From the NCBI GenBank assembly GCA_004195025.1, contig SGBB01000001.1, positions 62,001-126,000 on the forward strand: DNA of 64,000 bases, given 5' to 3'. The DNA comes from Candidatus Acidulidesulfobacter diazotrophicus (GTDB taxonomy: Bacteria; SZUA-79; Acidulodesulfobacterales; Acidulodesulfobacteraceae). Shown piece by piece: positions 61,445 through 64,000 of this stretch. A program made the translations under genes and the position numbers. Numbering within the stretch: position 1 is the stretch's first letter; each line of letters starts with the position of its first letter. Under the pieces are notes generated by a model, which was not told the DNA's origin, ran no database searches, and saw only the letters and a program-made list of their open reading frames with translations.

Positions 61445-62017
61445 TTAGGGCTTTATATAGGAATAACCCATCATTTCATAATGAAGAATGGAAAAGAAAC
61501 CGTCCGGCGCAACATGAACGGCAGGCAGTATTTCATCCGGCTTAATCCCTAACTTTATCATAGCTACATGGCAAGCATCAAGTCTGACCTTATGTTTGTA
61601 TAATTTTTCAATAAGGGGCGTTAATTTGTTGTCCTTCTTGAGAAACATTTTAACGGCAGGACCATAAGCAACAAAAACCATCTTATATCTTTTAGGGTTA
61701 TAATGGAGTTCCCATATAATATCATTCATGTTTAAAAGGGCGACCTTCCATTTTTTCGGATTCGGGGACGATACCTGAAAAACAACCTTGACCACCTTAT
61801 TATTGAAAAAACCGTTGTATGATGATTTTATCAAAAGTGGATTTTTTATCTTGACCATACTATGCTTAGTCTTAACCATCGCTTTTTTCGTAGGCTTCGG
61901 CTTAGATGATTTAGTAGGCGCAGCAGGTTTCTGTTCAGATGGTTTTTTAGCGCATCCTGCTAATAACAATGACCCTGAAATCATAACCATCATCAACAAT
62001 ATCCATATTTTTTTCAT
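61445..62017 (-). CDS. DsrE-superfamily lipoprotein (COG1416-like), copy A
   Basis: A 190-residue protein with a lipoprotein signal peptide: Leu19-Ala20-Gly21-Cys22 is the lipobox, followed by a Lys/Pro-rich spacer (about 23-58). The rest is a DsrE/COG1416-type domain: KVVKVVFQVSSPNPKKWKVAL, a VAYGPAVKMFL strand, then the cysteine motif Ala148-Cys149-His150, and a C-terminal EMMGYSYIKP typical of COG1416. DsrE-family proteins carry sulfur as cysteine persulfide; the sulfur role here is inferred. Being lipid-anchored it would act outside the cytoplasm. Last gene of the alternating array. Confidence 0.85.
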   Translation of the reverse strand: MKKIWILLMMVMISGSLLLAGCAKKPSEQKPAAPTKSSKPKPTKKAMVKTKHSMVKIKNPLLIKSSYNGFFNNKVVKVVFQVSSPNPKKWKVALLNMNDIIWELHYNPKRYKMVFVAYGPAVKMFLKKDNKLTPLIEKLYKHKVRLDACHVAMIKLGIKPDEILPAVHVAPDGFFSILHYEMMGYSYIKP

Positions 62018-62106
62018 TTTATCTCCTGTAAATTCATGCCGTAATATTATTTTATTTTATTGCGGTTACTATTGAAAACCGATAATTATAATAAAATTTA
62101 ATTTAT

Positions 62107-62568
62107 TTATTTTCCCACATTTATCTTATAACCCTTAGAAAGCGAGTAAACATATAAATCAAGATATTTCCATACTTTAGAGCCTATCTTCTTTTTAAAT
62201 CCTTCTTCTCCGACATATATGCAGTGATTAAACTGATCCTGCATGGTAATTATTTTACCCCATTTTTTATAGGTAGGGTAATGAGCTGCAGCGCCTATTA
62301 CCGGCTTAGTCGGTTTACCGCCGAGAATACCCGCTCCTCCGCCTGGATGACACGTATCGCAGCTAAAATGTGACGCGCCGAGAGGAGTGTCGTAATAATG
62401 TTTTCCAAGAGCTAACGCCTGTTTAAGAGTCTTCGGATGAGTTACTACGCTGCCTTTTGCCATAGATATCTTTGGACCCGACACATAAACAAAATAAATC
62501 ATTAAGGTAAACAAAACAAACAAAAACATAAAAAATATTTTTTTATTTAAAGAAATTTTTTTAAGCAT
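62107..62568 (-). CDS. Exported single-haem c-type cytochrome, copy 1
   Basis: A 153-residue protein with an uncleaved or weakly cleaved N-terminal membrane segment (residues 10-30). One haem motif, Cys70-Asp-Thr-Cys73-His74, follows ALALGKHYYDTPLGASHFS, and a Gly-rich loop comes after it. A lone Cys116 in QFNHCIYVG occurs before a C-terminal LDLYVYSLSKGYKI. The layout resembles SoxA/TsdA-type (COG3258) monohaem domains where a downstream cysteine can ligate haem or bind sulfur; that parallel is inference. It lies between two DsrE-like genes. Confidence 0.83.
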   Translation of the reverse strand: MLKKISLNKKIFFMFLFVLFTLMIYFVYVSGPKISMAKGSVVTHPKTLKQALALGKHYYDTPLGASHFSCDTCHPGGGAGILGGKPTKPVIGAAAHYPTYKKWGKIITMQDQFNHCIYVGEEGFKKKIGSKVWKYLDLYVYSLSKGYKINVGK

Positions 62569-62617
62569 ATTATTTTATTCCTCCCAAATTTAAATATTTA
62601 AATAACGTATATTTTAT

Positions 62618-63118
62618 TTACGGTTTTACATAAGCATATCCTTGCATCTCTTTTTCTATAATATAAGCTACCGCTCCCGGATATACTACATTAACGAATG
62701 GGAAGAGCTTTTTTTCATTAATATGCATAGCGAGCATCGTCATATGGCAAGCAACAAGATTAACGCCGTAAGTACTTAAGCTCTGGAGCAAAGGGTAGAA
62801 TTTTTTATCATCCTTTTTTATGAAAACCTTAAGTCCCGGACCATACGCTACTACATCTATTTTATAATTAATACCGTGGGCGCTCATAATTTGGACAACC
62901 TTAGCGGCATTGCCTAGAGCTAAGCTCCATCTTGCAGGATTATCCTGAGATATTTGAATTACAACCTTCATGGTTTTGTTTTTAAAATACGGCAGCACCT
63001 GGATTTTTTTATAAGCATACGCATTTCCGCTAAAATATATTAAAACTAAAACCGAAAGAATGAATATTCCTTTCAAATACCAAAAACCTTTTTTTACTAA
63101 AAAATTACTCATAGCCAT
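62618..63118 (-). CDS. Periplasmic DsrE-superfamily protein (COG1416-like), copy B
   Basis: A 166-residue protein with a signal peptide (hydrophobic 17-30, likely cut after Ala33-Tyr34-Ala35). The mature part follows the COG1416 plan: MKVVIQISQDNPARWSLALG, VVAYGPGLKVFIKKDD, the Ala123-Cys124-His125 site, INEKKLFPFVNVVYPGAV, and the terminal EMQGYAYVKP. The ATG at 63116-63118 has AGGAG 6 nt upstream. Closest relative in the window is copy C. Proposed role: a periplasmic persulfide-carrying or sulfur-binding protein, paired with the neighbouring cytochromes. Confidence 0.86.
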   Translation of the reverse strand: MAMSNFLVKKGFWYLKGIFILSVLVLIYFSGNAYAYKKIQVLPYFKNKTMKVVIQISQDNPARWSLALGNAAKVVQIMSAHGINYKIDVVAYGPGLKVFIKKDDKKFYPLLQSLSTYGVNLVACHMTMLAMHINEKKLFPFVNVVYPGAVAYIIEKEMQGYAYVKP

Positions 63119-63166
63119 TTCCTTCTCCTTGTTTATTTATTTCGTTATCTAACTTATTTAATTTTC

Positions 63167-63604
63167 TTACTTAATTTTATATCCATTGCTTAAATAAGTT
63201 ACATAAAGAGTAAGATAATTTAATTTCTGTCCTTTGAGCGGTTTTCCTTTTAACACGTGTACAATACACATATTGATTCTTTCTCCCATGGTAATAACCT
63301 GATGTGTTTTTGTATCGAACCTTGGGAAAGTAGCTGCTACACCTGCTAAACTCCTAACTGTCTTGCCTACCTTTGGCATATATGTACCGACGCTGTACAC
63401 ATGACATTTTGCGCATGAAAGGCCGTTAGAGCCGAGTTTAGGACTATAAAACATAGATTTCCCAATCTTTAAGGCTGCCTGTATTTTTTCTTTAGCAATT
63501 ATTTTTTTGCTTAATTTTCCCTTTGCATATGCAATTTTATTGAAAAAATATGACGCAAAAATAACTAAAAAAACCGCTAAAGCAACTAAAATTATTTTTT
63601 TCAT
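63167..63604 (-). CDS. Exported single-haem c-type cytochrome, copy 2
   Basis: From the ATG at 63602-63604 the product is 145 residues. The frame extends 15 codons further up, but GGAGG sits 9 nt before this ATG and too close to the next one upstream, so the shorter start is preferred. It has a signal peptide (Lys-Lys, hydrophobic core to about residue 21, likely cut after Ala25-Tyr26-Ala27), the haem motif Cys64-Ala-Lys-Cys67-His68 and a second conserved Cys113 in GERINMCIV, then YLTLYVTYLSNGYKI. It is a paralogue of copy 1 with the same architecture. Confidence 0.84.
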   Translation of the reverse strand: MKKIILVALAVFLVIFASYFFNKIAYAKGKLSKKIIAKEKIQAALKIGKSMFYSPKLGSNGLSCAKCHVYSVGTYMPKVGKTVRSLAGVAATFPRFDTKTHQVITMGERINMCIVHVLKGKPLKGQKLNYLTLYVTYLSNGYKIK

Positions 63605-63699
63605 ACACATTCTCCTCCCAATTTTTTTACAATTGTTTTCTATAATCAATTATAGACCTTTTTAGTTTAGACTGCTTTATTAACACTGCTTATTACTTA

Positions 63700-64000
63700 T
63701 TACGGTTTTAAAAATGTATAACCCTGCATTTCTTTTCTAGCTATTTCTATAACGCCTGCAGGAACTACGTTAACAAATGAAAAGAGCGCTTTTTTTGTGA
63801 GATGGGCTTTTAACATTGTATTGTGACATGCGCGTAATTTCAACCCATATGAAACCAAACTTTGAAGAACGGCTTCATTTTTTTTATCGAATTTTTTCAT
63901 CAGCATTCTTAACCCGGGACCAAATGCTACAAGTTCAATCTTATATTTAAAAGAGTTATCACCGAATGCCGCCATAACATTTTTAATATTTGCAATCGCA
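63700..64000 (-). CDS. DsrE-superfamily protein (COG1416-like), copy C, 5' end cut by window edge
   Basis: About 100 codons to the right edge. The open frame continues past the first visible ATG (63973-63975) to the edge as AIANIKNVMAAFGDN, which aligns with the equivalent region of copy B, so the true start lies outside the window. Seen: VAFGPGLRMLMKKFD, the Ala-Cys-His site (RACHNTM, closest of the three to the family's ACxNTM), NVVPAGVIEIARKEMQGYTFLKP-type end. Export cannot be judged but is expected from the other copies. Confidence 0.85.
   Translation of the reverse strand, partial: AIANIKNVMAAFGDNSFKYKIELVAFGPGLRMLMKKFDKKNEAVLQSLVSYGLKLRACHNTMLKAHLTKKALFSFVNVVPAGVIEIARKEMQGYTFLKP

Noticed and set aside
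63700-63975. ATG at 63975 as the start of the last DsrE-like gene
   Set aside because: The frame stays open to the window edge and upstream codons align with copy B, so the real start is outside.
1-64000. CRISPR arrays, prophage, insertion sequences, rRNA genes
   Set aside because: I looked for short regularly spaced repeats, integrases, transposases and rRNA signatures and saw none; the only repeats are those listed.

Overview
This window is an AT-rich bacterial chromosome segment; every gene I can support lies on the minus strand, so transcription runs from high to low coordinates. The gene orders trpEGDCFBA-accD-folC and tRNA(Thr-Tyr-Gly-Thr)-tuf-rpmG-tRNA(Trp)-secE-nusG are typical of proteobacteria in the broad sense. 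Together with the low GC, a zinc-type S14 and exported sulfur-trafficking-like proteins, they suggest a deltaproteobacterium-like lineage. One possibility is the AT-rich, sulfur-cycling Acidulodesulfobacterales/Sva0485 group. That assignment is inference: there is no rRNA here to test it.

Region 1 (1-9303): a complete tryptophan operon trpE-G-D-C-F-B-A followed by accD and the start of folC, which runs off the left edge. Together these convert chorismate to tryptophan, with one acetyl-CoA carboxylase subunit and folylpolyglutamate synthase as the usual tail. A perfect extended -10 element sits 9 nt before the trpE start codon, which would give a nearly leaderless message.

Region 2 (9313-27090): an envelope polysaccharide/glycosylation island. 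It has two large unrecognised membrane proteins, two B12-type radical SAM proteins, a zinc-ribbon methyltransferase, four glycosyltransferases, a Wzx-like flippase and a DUF2079 membrane protein. The island is bracketed by two direct copies of an 85-bp sequence (9269-9353 and 27006-27090, one mismatch) that contains the trpE promoter and first trpE codons. A fragment of an AAA+ (DUF4143-type) ATPase lies just inside the left copy. This looks like a transferred or excisable segment set between the ribosomal operon and the trp operon.

Region 3 (27091-27353): a gene-free stretch holding two REP-like hairpins and a repeat related to one at about 61215-61335.

Region 4 (27354-61064): a nearly unbroken, co-directional run of transcription and translation genes: four tRNAs, tuf, rpmG, tRNA-Trp, secE, nusG, rplK, rplA, rplJ, rplL, rpoB, rpoC, rpsL, rpsG, fusA, a second tuf, then S10-spc-alpha through rplQ. 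Consensus promoters precede the tRNA cluster (61035-61064) and rpsL (47072-47100), and an L10-type leader precedes rplJ. The two tuf copies appear identical including short flanks. rpmD (L30) is absent from its usual place.

Region 5 (61340-64000): downstream of a strong hairpin terminator lies an alternating array of exported DsrE-superfamily proteins (COG1416-like, three copies, one cut by the right edge) and single-haem c-type cytochromes (two copies). Each DsrE-like copy keeps an Ala-Cys-His site, and each cytochrome keeps one extra cysteine about 46-49 residues after the first haem cysteine. This is the best candidate here for an undescribed system, plausibly periplasmic sulfur-carrier/electron-transfer pairs.
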